Source of the DNA: Pinus tabuliformis
Lineage: Eukaryota; Streptophyta; Pinopsida; Pinales; Pinaceae
DNA: 64,000 nucleotides
Assembly (NCBI GenBank): GCA_031772625.1
Contig: CM062813.1
Coordinates: 761,546,720 to 761,610,719, forward strand
Direction of reading: 5' to 3'
In this document: positions 23,667-33,970 of the stretch, one piece after another
Layout: each line of letters begins with the position of its first letter
Position numbering within the stretch: position 1 is the first letter of the stretch
Position numbers and translations under genes: made by a program
Notes under the pieces: model-generated
Database searches by the model: none
What the model was told of the DNA's origin: nothing
What the model saw: the letters and a program-made list of their open reading frames with translations, nothing else

Positions 23667-25480
23667 ATGGTTTATAAACCTATTGAACCTATTCATCCTA
23701 TAAAATCATCTGATATCATCACCTCATCTATGGTCATTCATCCAACTAAACCCTTACTTATTCCATTGACAACTACATTCTCCCAAGAAGAACTAGCTAA
23801 GGTTTTATAAGTTCCTCTGCACCCTCAAATTCAATTTTCAAGAATATATACACAATCTCAAAATAAAGTCTTAGGTTTATCCCCTGTTTTATTTGATATA
23901 TCCAAAAGGAGAAAACCTAAGCATGAGTTTGAACTTATAATTTCTTCTTCTTCTGAAGATATTCCTAGATCCTCAACAGAAACTAGTCCTAGAGCTTCAT
24001 TTGTGTTCACCACTTTTACTAACCCCCTTTTTTCTTTGGAAGAAGTTGATTGGGAAACTGATCCTATTGCATCTAAAATAGTAACTCCTTCAACTACTTC
24101 ACCTTTGATTTCTACAGCTCCATCTACATCATCATCTCTTCAAATTTCAATCCTGCCACCTCTGATTATCCCTCATACAGGACCTCCTCTTCAAATTCAT
24201 TCATCACCTCATAGTTCAGGATCATGTTCATCTTCCCTAAACTCACTAATGGAAGGTCAACCATACTTATCTGTTGGGCCCATTTTTATTCTTGGTGATC
24301 AACATGATCTTCCAAAGCATTTTGAAAGGTGGCTTCCAAAGTACAATCTTGATGGTCCCATTACTGCGAAAGAACATGTTAAACAATTCATGATATCCCT
24401 TAAATTAGGAGCAGTTCAACTTGATGATCAATTTTGCAATTTATTTCCATTTACCTTTGAGGGAAAAGATACAACCTTGCATTTTACCTCAGCTAATGGT
24501 TCTGTTACTTCTTGGAAACCCTTCATAAATTTATTTATCAAAAAGTAAGGAGAGGATCAAAACAAAGAATCTTTAGCTGTGGAATTATCAAATATTAGAA
24601 TGAATTCAAGTGAATCAATCAAATATTTTAATCAAAGAATACTTTCTATCCTTAATAGAATCCTTGCAGCTTCTAGACCAAGTGATGATTTTCTAAATGA
24701 GGTCTATACTACTACTCTTCCTTCTGATATTGCATTTGTTGCTATTAGAACGGAAAAATCTACATTATCCCTAAATATGGCAGAGGCCCTAAAGGTTGAA
24801 AAGGAAATATCAAAATTGCAGCAAAACATGCATTAGGACAATAAAGAAATAAAACAATATCTTCTCCTAAAAAGCCTTCAACTAGTAAAACAGTTGACAA
24901 AAAAAAGAAAAATATAATATCGATTTAGACTCTATCCAAAAGGTAATTAAAAACATTTCTAATGAGATAACGGATGTGAAAATTGTTCTTTCTAAAACTC
25001 TTGTACTAAAAAAACCTTGGAGGCAATTTAGAAGGAATCCACCCCCCAATCCGCATCAGACTAATCCTAAAACACTAAACATTGATGATTATTCTCATGA
25101 TGATTTTTCCGACCTTGTGACGATAAACATTCTCACCAATAAAAAAAAAATTGTTCTGCTTTTATAAACATGTTTAAAGTATTTGTAGAATCTGAGAATA
25201 ACATTCAATCAGAAATGAAAATAGTAAAGAAGAAGAATATATTACAATTACTGTCTTATGGGATGTGTCTCAAGGGGGATTAATTGATAATGATTCCATG
25301 GAATATGAAGAAGAAATTAATACTATAAAAAATAGATCAAAAAGTCAAAAAACTTCTACAAATCAAGCATCCTCATCAAATCCCAATCTTCCAACTCAAA
25401 CAAAAAAACTCAAAATGATAATAAAGCTACTTATATATATAATGTTCTTACTATGTTAGGGCATTTGGATTATGATTTAG
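23667..25480 (+). pseudogene. Gag of Tat-like copy 2
   Basis: Gag polyprotein starting ten bases after the primer-binding site. Pro/Ser/Thr-rich N-terminus (23667-24240), capsid domain (24245-24840; DQHDLPKHFERWLPKYN, LFPFTFEG, ELSNIRMNSSESIKYFNQ, LPSDIAFVAIRTEKSTLSLN), and a Lys/Asn-rich tail (24976-25460). It corresponds to 4904-6490 in copy 1. It would build the particle and bind RNA. A few breaks are present. Confidence 0.75.
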
Positions 25481-25793
25481 TTGAAGATATGAAGAAAACT
25501 AGAGCTAACGTCTCTTTATTTGAATTATCAAAACTCACTCAACAAAGAGATAAATTGATCAAATCTATAGCAAATGATTCATTTGAAAATTCTAATTCCA
25601 GTAAATCTCCTTCTTAAAAGATTACAAATACTAATGCAACTTTAATTGGAGAGTTATCATCTTCTCGTACCCCTCCTTTCCTTTTAACTTTTGAAATCTA
25701 CAACATGAATGTGCATAATTGTCTAGTTGATTCAAGGGCTTCATCTAATGTAATGCCCTTATCTATTGTTCAGAAATTGAATATGTCTTCTAC
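25481..25793 (+). pseudogene. Protease of Tat-like copy 2, first part
   Basis: Aspartic protease region. The lead-in (near 25450-25570; MLGHLDYDLVEDMKKTRANV) and the active-site neighbourhood (25700-25790; NCLVDSRASSNVMPLSI) fit the LVDSGASSNVMP pattern of Tat proteases. The gag-protease-only copia element is inserted here. The protease text goes on after it at 30145. Confidence 0.7.
25789..25793 (+). repeat. Target-site duplication TCTAC, left
   Basis: TCTAC directly before the copia LTR start at 25794, with an exact partner at 30140-30144. Confidence 0.9.
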
Positions 25794-26980
25794 TGTTGAA
25801 AAGTGTGCAACAAGAAATGCTTGTTGGGAATGCAACAAGATGATGGAGCTTAGTGGAAAGGAGTCGCCTTCACTAAGTGGGCCCGCCGGCAAATTATGGC
25901 GCAAAGTCTATTTTTGGATCACAGCAGGAGTGATCACAGCATGAGTGTTACAGCAGGAGTGATCACAACAAGAGTGATCACAACAGGAGTGATCACAGTA
26001 GGAGTGATCAGAGTCTATTTTTAGACTGCTAGTAAAAAATAGAAAAGTCAAATATTATTGTCTCATAATAATATTTAGACTATAAACTTTATCTTATCCT
26101 CTTGAAGCACTTCAATTTGAGCTATAGATGTGGCACATGCAGCTGCCATAAGGAAATATGTGGTTCTTATGGGTTACTTGAGCTATTGCATGAAGGACTT
26201 CAGTTAGAACTTCAGTGATTGATTTCTTGTGGAGTTGGATGAGCAATTGATGGAGTTGTGTTCAGTTTGACTTGGTTAAACTAGTTGTATTTAGTCTAAC
26301 TGATCAATAGACTAAATGATGAGTTGTGTGAATTAGTTATTAATTAATTCAGTAATTATTAACTCATAATGCAACTGAAGAATACATCAGTTAACTCAGT
26401 GCATGTACAGTTCAACAGGGACAGGTGTTAGAGGTTGAGATTGCTATCAGTTGTGCATGAGATTGTGCACATGCATGGGATTGAGTTATGCCAATGATCT
26501 CTACGTAGTGTCGGCCAATACCAAGTGAAATATAGCTTTTTCTCACGTGATTTACAGTGTGGGTGATTTTCACAAGGTAAATAGGAGTTTGGATCAGCCA
26601 TTCTCATTCATTCTCAGCAGGTATTGTGCAGTGGAGGCAGGCAAGCAGTGGAGGAGATTTGGAGATCAGATCTGAGCTGTATTGTGTGTAACAGGTGGAG
26701 ATAGTACTGGATACTTGTGAGGAGTATTGTACTATGTATTGTTACATGTTCTCAATGAATATAATATACAGATAGTTGGGGTTTTTAGCGAGATGCTTTC
26801 CCTGGGAAAATACTGTGTTGATATGTGTGATTGATGCTTTTATGTGCGCATGTTATTATTTTTGCTTCTGTAAATTGATGATCAACGTAGAGGAGGTTAT
26901 GTATTATGCATGTTTTTCGCAATAGTGTATAATCAGGATAATCTCTGTGAATATGTGTCATATTATTCAAAATTTCTACA
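25794..26980 (+). repeat. 5' LTR, gag-protease-only copia
   Basis: 1,187 bp from TGTTGAAAAGTG to TTTCTACA. It holds the 15-bp palindromic repeats at 25926-26013, a mirrored motif (AATATTATTG / CAATAATATT-like, 26045-26075) and AATATAATATA before the transcript end region near 26760. The 3' copy is 28938-30139. Confidence 0.9.
25926..26013 (+). repeat. 15-bp palindromic minisatellite in 5' LTR, ~6 units
   Basis: About six units of AGGAGTGATCACAGC. Most contain the 8-bp palindrome GTGATCAC. The 3' LTR has seven units at 29070-29173. Confidence 0.9.
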
Positions 26981-26992
26981 TGGTATCAGAGC
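26981..26992 (+). other. Primer-binding site (iMet), gag-protease-only copia
   Basis: TGGTATCAGAGC begins directly after the 5' LTR, with no spacer base. Confidence 0.95.
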
Positions 26993-27239
26993 GAGCTGAT
27001 TTGTAGAAGAGGTTCTACATGATATTAGTGATGTATTGATCATCAGATCTATTATTCAGAAAGTGTTTACATTTTATTTCTTTAGGCAGAGTCTGTAATC
27101 GGGCCAGGTAGCCTCTGGATTCATCCTTCTTTTGGAAGGTGAGATATCTGGTGAATTCCCATACAATCGATCTCTGTACAATAAATACTTTGTTCTCACG
27201 AATTTTAGATCAGAAGCGGTTGAGTTTTGAGCTAGTGGA

Positions 27240-27700
27240 ATGGCGCTCAAGGATAAACTCATAAACATTAGGTGTGAGAATGGAGACAGTATGCCCCAGT
27301 ATCTCACGAAGTTCACCCAATGCCGGGATGAGCTGGGAAGTGTGGTTGTAACTGTTGAGGATGAGGATATGGTGATTCTAGCACTCCTTGGCCTTCCTAA
27401 GAGTTGGCATAGCTACCAGGACTCGGTGAATGGAAGGGAGAAATTGCCAGGATGGGAGAGACTTTGGTCGGATCTTGTGCAAGAGGAGATTAGATGGCGC
27501 ACCAGAGATAGTTCTTCATCTATGCATGATGAGGAGAACTGTGCCTTAGCGAGTAAGGCAAAGAAGGGGAAGGGGAAGGTTTCTCTTTCCGAATCCAGTT
27601 CTTCCAATGATGGGAAGAAGGTTGACAAGTCGAAGGTGTGATGCTTTCGTTGTCATGAGTTGGGCCATTATGCTACTAATTGCCCAAAGAAGAAGTCCAA
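27240..27700 (+). CDS. Copia gag with zinc knuckle
   Basis: Gag of a copia element. The main open stretch (27240-27641) fits UBN2-type gag: MALKDKLINIRCENGDSMPQ, then RDELGSV…TVEDEDMVILALLGLPKSW, then LPGWERLWSDLVQEEIR. A Lys/Ser-rich linker and a zinc knuckle (CFRCHELGHYATNCP, 27647-27691) follow. Gag would package RNA into particles. The N-terminal part upstream of 27240 is not clear. It carries a break or so. Confidence 0.75.
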
Positions 27701-28160
27701 GAAGGGATCCGGGGAAGGATTTGAAGGTGAGGCAGCCTCACTTGCTTCACAGTTTGAGTTGGACTTCACACTCTTCACATGCATGGTTTCATCCATGGTG
27801 GGAAGTGGTTGGTTTCTTGACAGTGGAGCTTCTTTCCACATGACCGGTGACAAAAGTTTGTTCAGTACTTTGGAGGAGAAAGATCTCCAGATACTCATAG
27901 GGATGGTTAATGATGAGAAGTATAGTGTCTTAGGTGTAGGCACGGTTATTTTTCAGAGGGAGCATGGAGCTCGCCTTACCTTGACCGATGTCAAGTATGT
28001 ACCAGGACTGAAGAGAAACTTGGCGTCAATCGCGATGCTGGAAGATAGAGGCTATGATGTAGTCTTCAGTAAGGGAAAGGTTTTCCTTAGACACATCATC
28101 ACTAGACAGGTGAAGCATATTGGTTCACAGGTCAAGAACCTGTATGCTCTTGAGGTTTAA
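27700..28160 (+). CDS. Copia protease
   Basis: Aspartic protease of copia type. The active site WFLDSGASFHMTGD (27810-27851) is followed by LTLTDVKYVPGLKRNLASIA and …YALEV, the usual end of the copia protease before integrase. No integrase follows, so the protease is the last recognisable domain of this element. Confidence 0.8.
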
Positions 28161-28937
28161 GATGCATGCAAAGCCTTGAGCAGCGAGGCAACTGATGGAG
28201 ACTTGGTGGTTGAGAGGGAGCGTATATTACCTCTCAACATGCAGAGCCATAAGAAGTCTCAGACGATTGTGGAGGAGCCACGATTGGTGCAACACCTTCA
28301 GGAGGTTGTGGAGCAGCCACAATAAGGGAAGCTGAGAGGAGATCGAGTAGAGACATCTACTCAGGCAGAGACCTCTAGTAGGGGGAAACTTCGAGCCAGG
28401 TGGGCAGAGGGATCACATGCAGCCATACCTCTAGGTAGGAGGTGGGGTGATGTGGACTGATCGTCCCAAGGAGGAGGGGCAAGATCCTTGAGGTACCTAA
28501 CCTCTTGGATGATACCTTGCTACGGGAGCCCCGATGTGGAGTAGCAGGAACTGATTGATTGGGTAGAGACAGATGCGGATGCAGTGGTAGAGAGAGCGAC
28601 AGTGCAGGGAATCCCAGGACAGCACATAACATGCAGGTTGCATCAATGCGAGAGGCACAAGCGTTTTGCACAGTGCTAGGTGGCACAGAGAGGTGTGCAA
28701 TGGTGCGATATGCATGGAGATGTTGCAGTAGTGCAGATGTTAGAGAGGGAGCACTTGTCAGCAGCAGGTAGAGCTTCAGCACCAGAGTATGTTCCTAGCC
28801 CAACAGAGTGGTCAGTTGGGAGTGTTTTTGTTCCAAGTGTTGTTGGAGCAAAGTGGACCGGGCAGATGTGTTGCATGCAAAACATTCTAGAGTTATAGGA
28901 TCAGGTTTGAGAGGCAGCCTTTCTTGTTGAGAGGGAG
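28161..28937 (+). other. Unrecognised tail and polypurine tract of the copia element
   Basis: This 0.78-kb stretch lies between protease and 3' LTR. Short frames are present but match no polymerase domain I know. It is richer in G and C than its surroundings. Its last bases (GAGAGGGAG, 28929-28937) form the polypurine tract that primes plus-strand DNA. Whether the rest is worn linker or foreign sequence cannot be told by eye. Confidence 0.5.
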
Positions 28938-30139
28938 TGTTGAAAAGTGTGCAAAAAGAAATGCTTGTTGAGAATGCAATAAGATGATGGAGCTTAGTGG
29001 AAAGGAGTCGCCTTCACTAAGTGGGCCCGCAGGCAAATTATGGCACAAAGTCTATTTTTGGATCACAGTAGGAGTGATCAAAGCAGGAGTGATCACAGCA
29101 GGAGTGATCACAGTAGGAGTGATCACAGCAGGAGTGATCACAGTAGGAGTGATCACAGCAGGAGTGATCAGAGTCTATTTTTAGACTGCTAGTCAAAAAT
29201 AGAAAAGTCAAATATTATTGTCTCATAATAATATTTAGACTATAAACTTTATCTTATCCTCTTGAAGCACTTCAATTTGAGCTACAGATGTGGCACATGC
29301 AGCTGCCAGAAGGAAATACGTGGTTCTTATGGGTTACTTGAGCTATTGCATGAAGGACTTCAGTTAGAACTTCAGTGATTGATTTCTTGTGGAGTTGGAT
29401 GAGCAGTTGATGGAGTTGTGTTCAGTTTGACTTGGTTGAACTAGTTGTATTTAGTCTAACTGATCAATAGACTAAGTGATGAGTTGTGTGAATTAGTTAT
29501 TAATTAATTCACTAATTATTAACTCATAATGCAACTGAAGAATACATCAGTTAACTCAATGCATGTACAGTTCAACAGGGACAGGTGTTAGAGGTTGAGA
29601 TTGCTATCAGTTGTGCATGAGATTGTGCACATGCATGGGATTGAGTTATGCCAATGATCTCTGCGTAGTGTCGGCCAATACCAAGTGAAGTATAGCTTGT
29701 GCTCACGTGATTTACAGTGTGGGTGATCTTCACAAGGTAAATACGAGTTTGGATAAGCCATTCTCATTCATTCTTAGCAGGTATTGTGCAGTGGAGACAA
29801 GCAAGCAGTGGAGGAGATTTGGAGATCAGATCTGAGCTGTATTGTGTGTAACAGGTGGAGATAGTGCTGGATACTTGTGAGGAGTATTGTACTATGTATT
29901 GTTACATGTTCTCAATCAATATAATATATAGATAGTTGGGGTTTTTAGCGAGATTCTTTCCCCGGGAAAATACTGTGTTGATATGTGTGATTGATGCTTC
30001 TATGTGCACATGTTATTGTTTCTGCTTTTGTAAATTGATGATCAACATAGAGGAGGTTATGTGTTATGCATTTTTCTGCAATAGCGTATAATCAGGATAA
30101 TCTCTGTGAATATGTGTCATATTATTCAAAATTTCTACA
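28938..30139 (+). repeat. 3' LTR, gag-protease-only copia
   Basis: 1,202 bp, TGTTGAAAAGTG to TTTCTACA. It is longer than the 5' LTR mainly because of one more 15-bp palindromic unit. It is followed by the target duplication TCTAC. Confidence 0.9.
29070..29173 (+). repeat. 15-bp palindromic minisatellite in 3' LTR, 7 units
   Basis: Seven units of AGGAGTGATCACAGC/T in a row, most with the palindrome GTGATCAC. Fifteen bases is five codons, so an ORF reads through as GVITA/GVITV repeats. That peptide is a by-product. Confidence 0.9.
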
Positions 30140-30144
30140 TCTAC
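30140..30144 (+). repeat. Target-site duplication TCTAC, right
   Basis: Exact copy of 25789-25793, directly after the 3' LTR. Confidence 0.9.
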
Positions 30145-30400
30145 AAACTCATCTACCCAAATCGTATATCTTGATAGATCAAGTGTATAAGTTTTAAGGG
30201 AAATAAAGAATGTTTTAATCAGAATTGCTTCAAATCCCAAAAAAATTTAGATAATTTACATTATTGTCATAGATATTTTAGAATAATATGCTTTAATCCT
30301 TAGCCAAGATTGGTAAAAAAAACTTAATGGTTATTTCTCATCATATTGGTCTCATTTATGGCTACCCTTAAATGGTAGGCCAAATAAAATCAAGATTGAT
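30145..30400 (+). pseudogene. Protease of Tat-like copy 2, second part
   Basis: Text continues the Tat protease after the copia insertion. Segments read VYLDRSS-like and EIKNVLIRIASNPK-like, as in the C-terminal half of Tat proteases. It is broken and short. Confidence 0.5.
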
Positions 30401-30935
30401 CATGAACAACACATGAAAGATACAGTTACTGACCTTGAAAATTTTAATGAGCTAGTCAATTCTCCTGAATCTTCATTAAGTAATTATACATTTGATACCT
30501 ATCTCTGTAATTTCTCATCTAAAGAATACTCTATAATGGAAACTCAAATTGAATTCCTAAACTTTCTCCAAGTACTAGCTTTATATTATAGCCAAATCCT
30601 CAAGGATACATTCATCTTTACAATTGATCAAAGCAATAGCTGGACTTTATATTTTGATGGATCCAACTATAATGAAGGAGTCAGTATTGGAGGTATCTTA
30701 GTTGATCCACAAGGAAATAAATTTCTCCTTTAATGCAAATTAAATTTCTCTTGTACCAATAATGTAGTTAAATATGAGGCTTTATTACAAGGTCTTCGCA
30801 AATAAATTGAAATGGATATCAAAAACCTCAAGGTTTTAGGCAATTCAAAAATTATTGTAAAACAATGCAATAAAAACATTCATTGTGTATCCAATATTTT
30901 GAAAACTTTCAGGCAAGAAGTATGGGAATTAGATA
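30401..30935 (+). pseudogene. Archaeal-type RNase H-like domain, first part (copy 2)
   Basis: After a linker (30413-30600) an RVT_3-type RNase H fold is readable: SWTLYFDGSNYNEG, GGILVDPQGNKFLL, FSCTNNVVKYEALLQGLRK, IKNLKVLGNSKIIVKQC. In Ogre and Retand this second RNase H sits between the normal RNase H and integrase. Here it lies before reverse transcriptase. The short chromovirus at 30936 interrupts it. It continues at 33572. Confidence 0.65.
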
Positions 30936-31266
30936 TGTTAGGTCCCTATAATACTAGATTCCCCCATTATTATTGTCGTTGTATCCCTTATTGTTATTGT
31001 TGTGCCTCTATTATCCCCATATTGTTATTATTATGCCCCATAGAATTCCTCTATTTTTATTTTTGTGCCTTTATATTATTATTATTAGGTCGGCTTGGTT
31101 ATATTGTGATCCCTTAGACTCCTATATATAGAAAGGAGGTTTTGTCATTGGAATCATCCAAGAATTGTTCATTTGTGTAATGTAAAGGAGGTTTCCCCCT
31201 CAAAGAGGTTGAATTCTAAGGCGTTTATCTATCTTTTCTATCTTTTCGTGAGCTGGTTTCATAACA
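30936..31266 (+). repeat. 5' LTR, short chromovirus
   Basis: 331 bp from TGTTAGGTCCC to TTTCATAACA. TATATATA at 31123-31130 is the likely promoter. LTRs this short, with iMet priming, fit Reina- or Galadriel-like chromoviruses. Confidence 0.9.
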
Positions 31267-31268
31267 TT

Positions 31269-31280
31269 TGGTATCAGAGC
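31269..31280 (+). other. Primer-binding site (iMet), short chromovirus
   Basis: TGGTATCAGAGC two bases after the LTR end. Confidence 0.95.
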
Positions 31281-31853
31281 TTTGGATTCTAGGGTTTCGC
31301 TGCTCCAAATAGGTTATTGTGGAATTTTCGCTATAACGTTTTTTATGTGATGTTTCATAAGCTAAAAAGAAAAACCCATGTGAGCCGAAATCGTTTTGAA
31401 CTCTGGGTCCAAATTTCAGAGCTTGTCTCGCTATATTTTTGGATATATGATCTAAGGAAGTTAGGGTTTTTGCAGACTCCCGAATTACATTCCAAACAGA
31501 TGACCTGGGGAAAATCGTCATAACTGTCTCTCTGAGCATCAGATTAAAATTTAGTAAGAAGTTACAGAAAGAGGACGGACGATAGTTTTCTGTGTATATT
31601 TTTTAGATTTGAAGGTCAAAAAAGTGACACGTGGTACTTCATAAAAGTTTGCTCTTCTAAAAAGGTATATAATTAGGTCATCTTGGTAGATTGTGCATAA
31701 CTCTTTCTTGGAGAATTCAATTTCGATAAGACTAGTGGCATTGGAAAGAGAATGCAGAGGGCTACTGCAGGTCATGATTTTAGAACTGGAAGATCTAAAA
31801 TTATAGAGTTACAATCATTTCAAGATTGAGCTCATAAATTCAAGAAAAGGCGA
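31281..31853 (+). other. Leader of short chromovirus
   Basis: An untranslated leader of about 570 bp. Much of it matches, inverted, the leader of the larger copy at 59775-60385 (for example TTTTCGCTATAACGTTTTT near 31322). It probably holds packaging signals. No gene. Confidence 0.7.
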
Positions 31854-32690
31854 TATGAGGAAGTTTGATGGCAAGGATCCGGTAAATTGGATATTGCAAA
31901 TGGAGCAATATTTTGGTCTACATGAGGTGCAACTGTTACAAAAGGTACATATTGCATCTTCATATTTAGAACCGGATCAATTTTTATGGTATAAAGGGCT
32001 TTGTTCTCGTAAACCACTTGTTACGTGGTCAATTTTCATGGAGGAAATGATAGCACATTATGAGGATATAGAGAGAAGCACATTCTTTAGCTAATTGATA
32101 AATCTGAAACAAAAGTGTTCAATGGCAGAGCACATTGAGGACTTTCAAAAATTGACTATAAGGGAAAATGATATTCGAGAGAAGCAGAGGATTGATGTCT
32201 CCATAGGGACTTTAAAGGATAACATTCAACATGAGGTTCATCTTTGGGAACTTGATTCATTGGAGAAGGCATTCAGGTTGGCAAGAAAAGTGGAAAGAAA
32301 AATTATGGCAACAAGGAAGCCTACCCCTTACAACTATAAAGATGGAAGTGGTGTTTCTCCTAGCCTTCCACAACCTACAAGGTTGACACCACAACAATTG
32401 GAAGAAAAAAGAGAAAAAGGGCTTTGTTATAGTTGTGATAGAAAATACACTAAAGGTCATAAGTGTGCCGAGAAGAAATTATTTTACATAGATTGTGAAG
32501 AGGAGGAAGAAAAGGATCAAGAAACATCAAAAGAAGAGGATATACACCAGGAACCAACCCCAGAGAAAGAAGAAATGAATCCAACCATATATTGTAAAGC
32601 ATTGGTAAGAATTACCACTCCTCAAACTCTTAAGATCGAAGGACATATCAAGAAGAGAAATGTTCAAGAAGTTAAAGAGAACATCGAGCA
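31854..32690 (+). pseudogene. Chromovirus gag (part)
   Basis: Gag domain with [20 protein letters not shown], then LEPDQFLWYKGLCSRK, then an α-helical stretch to [13 protein letters not shown], and a zinc knuckle [14 protein letters not shown] (32426-32467). An acidic EEEEEKD tract follows. It matches residues ~145-400 of the 593-aa gag-protease at 57993-59774. It would bind and package RNA. Broken. Confidence 0.8.
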
Positions 32691-33225
32691 TCAACAACAA
32701 GTTCTGTAACTCTTAAAGGATAACCTAACCTTGGTGAAGAATAGAATGAAATAGCAGGCATATCAACATCGCGGTGAAATAAGTTTTGATGTAGGTGATT
32801 GGGTATTCCTACGACTACAACCATATAAACAAATGTCCCTCAAGCAAGCTAAGAAGGATAATAAATTCTCACCAAATTATTATGGTCTGTACAAGGTGTT
32901 GCAAAAGATAGGTACTATGGCATACAAATTGGAGTTTCTTGTAGCTTCCTGAGTGCACCCAGTTTTCCATGTTTCATGCTTAAAGAAGGTTATAGGTGAC
33001 AAGCTTCCAGTTCAAACAATATTGCCAGAACTTGATGAGGAAGGAAAAATCATATTGGAACCTGAAGCAGTCAAAGAAACAAGAACTCGGAAGCTATGAA
33101 ATCGATCAATTTCAGAGTATCTCATCAAATGGAAGAACTTCCCCGTTGAAGATTCCACATGGGAGGATGAGAATTTTATACAGAAGCATCTAGAACTACT
33201 CAAGTGTTGAGGACAACACTTTTTT
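32691..33225 (+). pseudogene. Chromovirus integrase tail and chromodomain (part)
   Basis: C-terminal integrase ([20 protein letters not shown]-type segment near 32790-32850, then a '[11 protein letters not shown]' region near 32955) and a chromodomain-like end ([20 protein letters not shown]-like, 33110-33180). In chromoviruses this domain steers integration to marked chromatin. Broken copy. Confidence 0.75.
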
Positions 33226-33239
33226 GAAGGAGAGGGGCA
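33226..33239 (+). other. Polypurine tract, short chromovirus
   Basis: GAAGGAGAGGGGCA abuts the 3' LTR start. The same tract lies inverted at 55238 in the larger copy. Confidence 0.85.
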
Positions 33240-33571
33240 TGTTAGGTCCCTATAATACTAGTGATTTCCCCATTACTATTATCGTTGCATCCCTTATTGT
33301 TATTGTTGTGCCCCTATTGTCCCCATATTGTTATTATTATGCCCCATAGAATTCCTCTATTGTTATTTTTGTGGCTTTATATTATTATTGTTAGGTTGCC
33401 TTGGTTATATTGTGACCCCTTAGACTCCTATATATAGAAAGGAGGTTTTGTCATTGGAATCATCCAAGAATTATTCATTGTGTAATGCAAAGGAGGTTCC
33501 CCCCTCGAAGAGGCTGAATTCTAAGGCGTTGATCTATCTTTTCTATCTTTTTGTGAGCTGGTTTCATAACA
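33240..33571 (+). repeat. 3' LTR, short chromovirus
   Basis: 332 bp, TGTTAGGTCCC to TTTCATAACA, with TATATATA at 33428-33435. Confidence 0.9.
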
Positions 33572-33970
33572 AGCTCAAAACTTTGATAACTTTGAGATAG
33601 ATTCTATACCCCGTTCTCAAAATTTTGATGTTTATCTACTTACTAATGTTGCATCAAAGCTACTACCAATTGAAAAAAAATTCCCCATAATTTTTTTCAA
33701 TTTCAATTATTTTCAGACCTTCAATCCCCCGATAATATTCAAAATTGTAGAGTATTTGATGACGATGATCAAATCAGTGATTTCTTAACTCTAGAAGATA
33801 CTTTCAAAGGATATATTATTAATGAATATCAACATACTACTCAATTGCAATCAATTTTCCAGATGACCTAAGAGGTCAAAATTTTATTCCAAAATCTATA
33901 GTTTGATTAGAAAATTTATATGATTTTCAAAATAGATTCAAAGGGAGTACAAATTGCAAAACCAATAGTT
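33572..33970 (+). pseudogene. RNase H-like domain, second part, and linker (copy 2)
   Basis: The RNase H-like domain ends here: NFDNFEIDSIPRSQNFDVYL matches the closing 'F..F.I..IPR..N..AD.LA' pattern of RVT_3 domains. It is followed by a linker (to ~33970) that leads into reverse transcriptase. This shows the domain really belongs to the Tat-like element and not to an inserted scrap. Confidence 0.65.

Larger units (their letters stand above)
25794..30139 (+). mobile_element. Gag-protease-only copia element (non-autonomous)
   Basis: A 4.3-kb element with two ~1.2-kb LTRs, an iMet primer-binding site, a polypurine tract and perfect 5-bp target duplications. Its 1.96-kb internal part codes for copia gag, zinc knuckle and protease only. 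Reverse transcriptase, RNase H and integrase are absent. The LTRs differ at about 35 of ~1,000 positions by eye (96-97% alike), making it the youngest datable insertion here. The ends are whole and the coding part has few breaks. It interrupts the protease of Tat-like copy 2. Elements of this kind (TR-GAG type) move using polymerase from relatives. Confidence 0.85.
30936..33571 (+). mobile_element. Short chromovirus copy (Ty3/gypsy)
   Basis: A 2.6-kb internally reduced chromovirus of the same family as 54905-60385. It has two ~331-bp LTRs, an iMet primer-binding site, a leader, the middle of gag with zinc knuckle, and the integrase tail with chromodomain, but no protease-reverse transcriptase core. 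The LTRs differ at about 24 positions (~93% alike). It is broken. It sits in the RNase H-like domain of Tat-like copy 2. The flanks (AGATA left, AGCTC right) are not a clean duplication. Confidence 0.85.

Noticed and set aside
26981-26992. TGGTATCAGAGC motifs as tRNA gene fragments
   Set aside because: They are primer-binding sites beside LTR ends. No cloverleaf surrounds them.
28497-28898. Several overlapping ORFs on both strands after the copia protease
   Set aside because: They are in conflicting frames in a GC-richer stretch and match no domain I know.
28984-29184. A repeat protein ORF with GVITA units
   Set aside because: The repeats come from the 15-bp LTR minisatellite. It lies in an LTR, and the partner LTR does not keep the frame.
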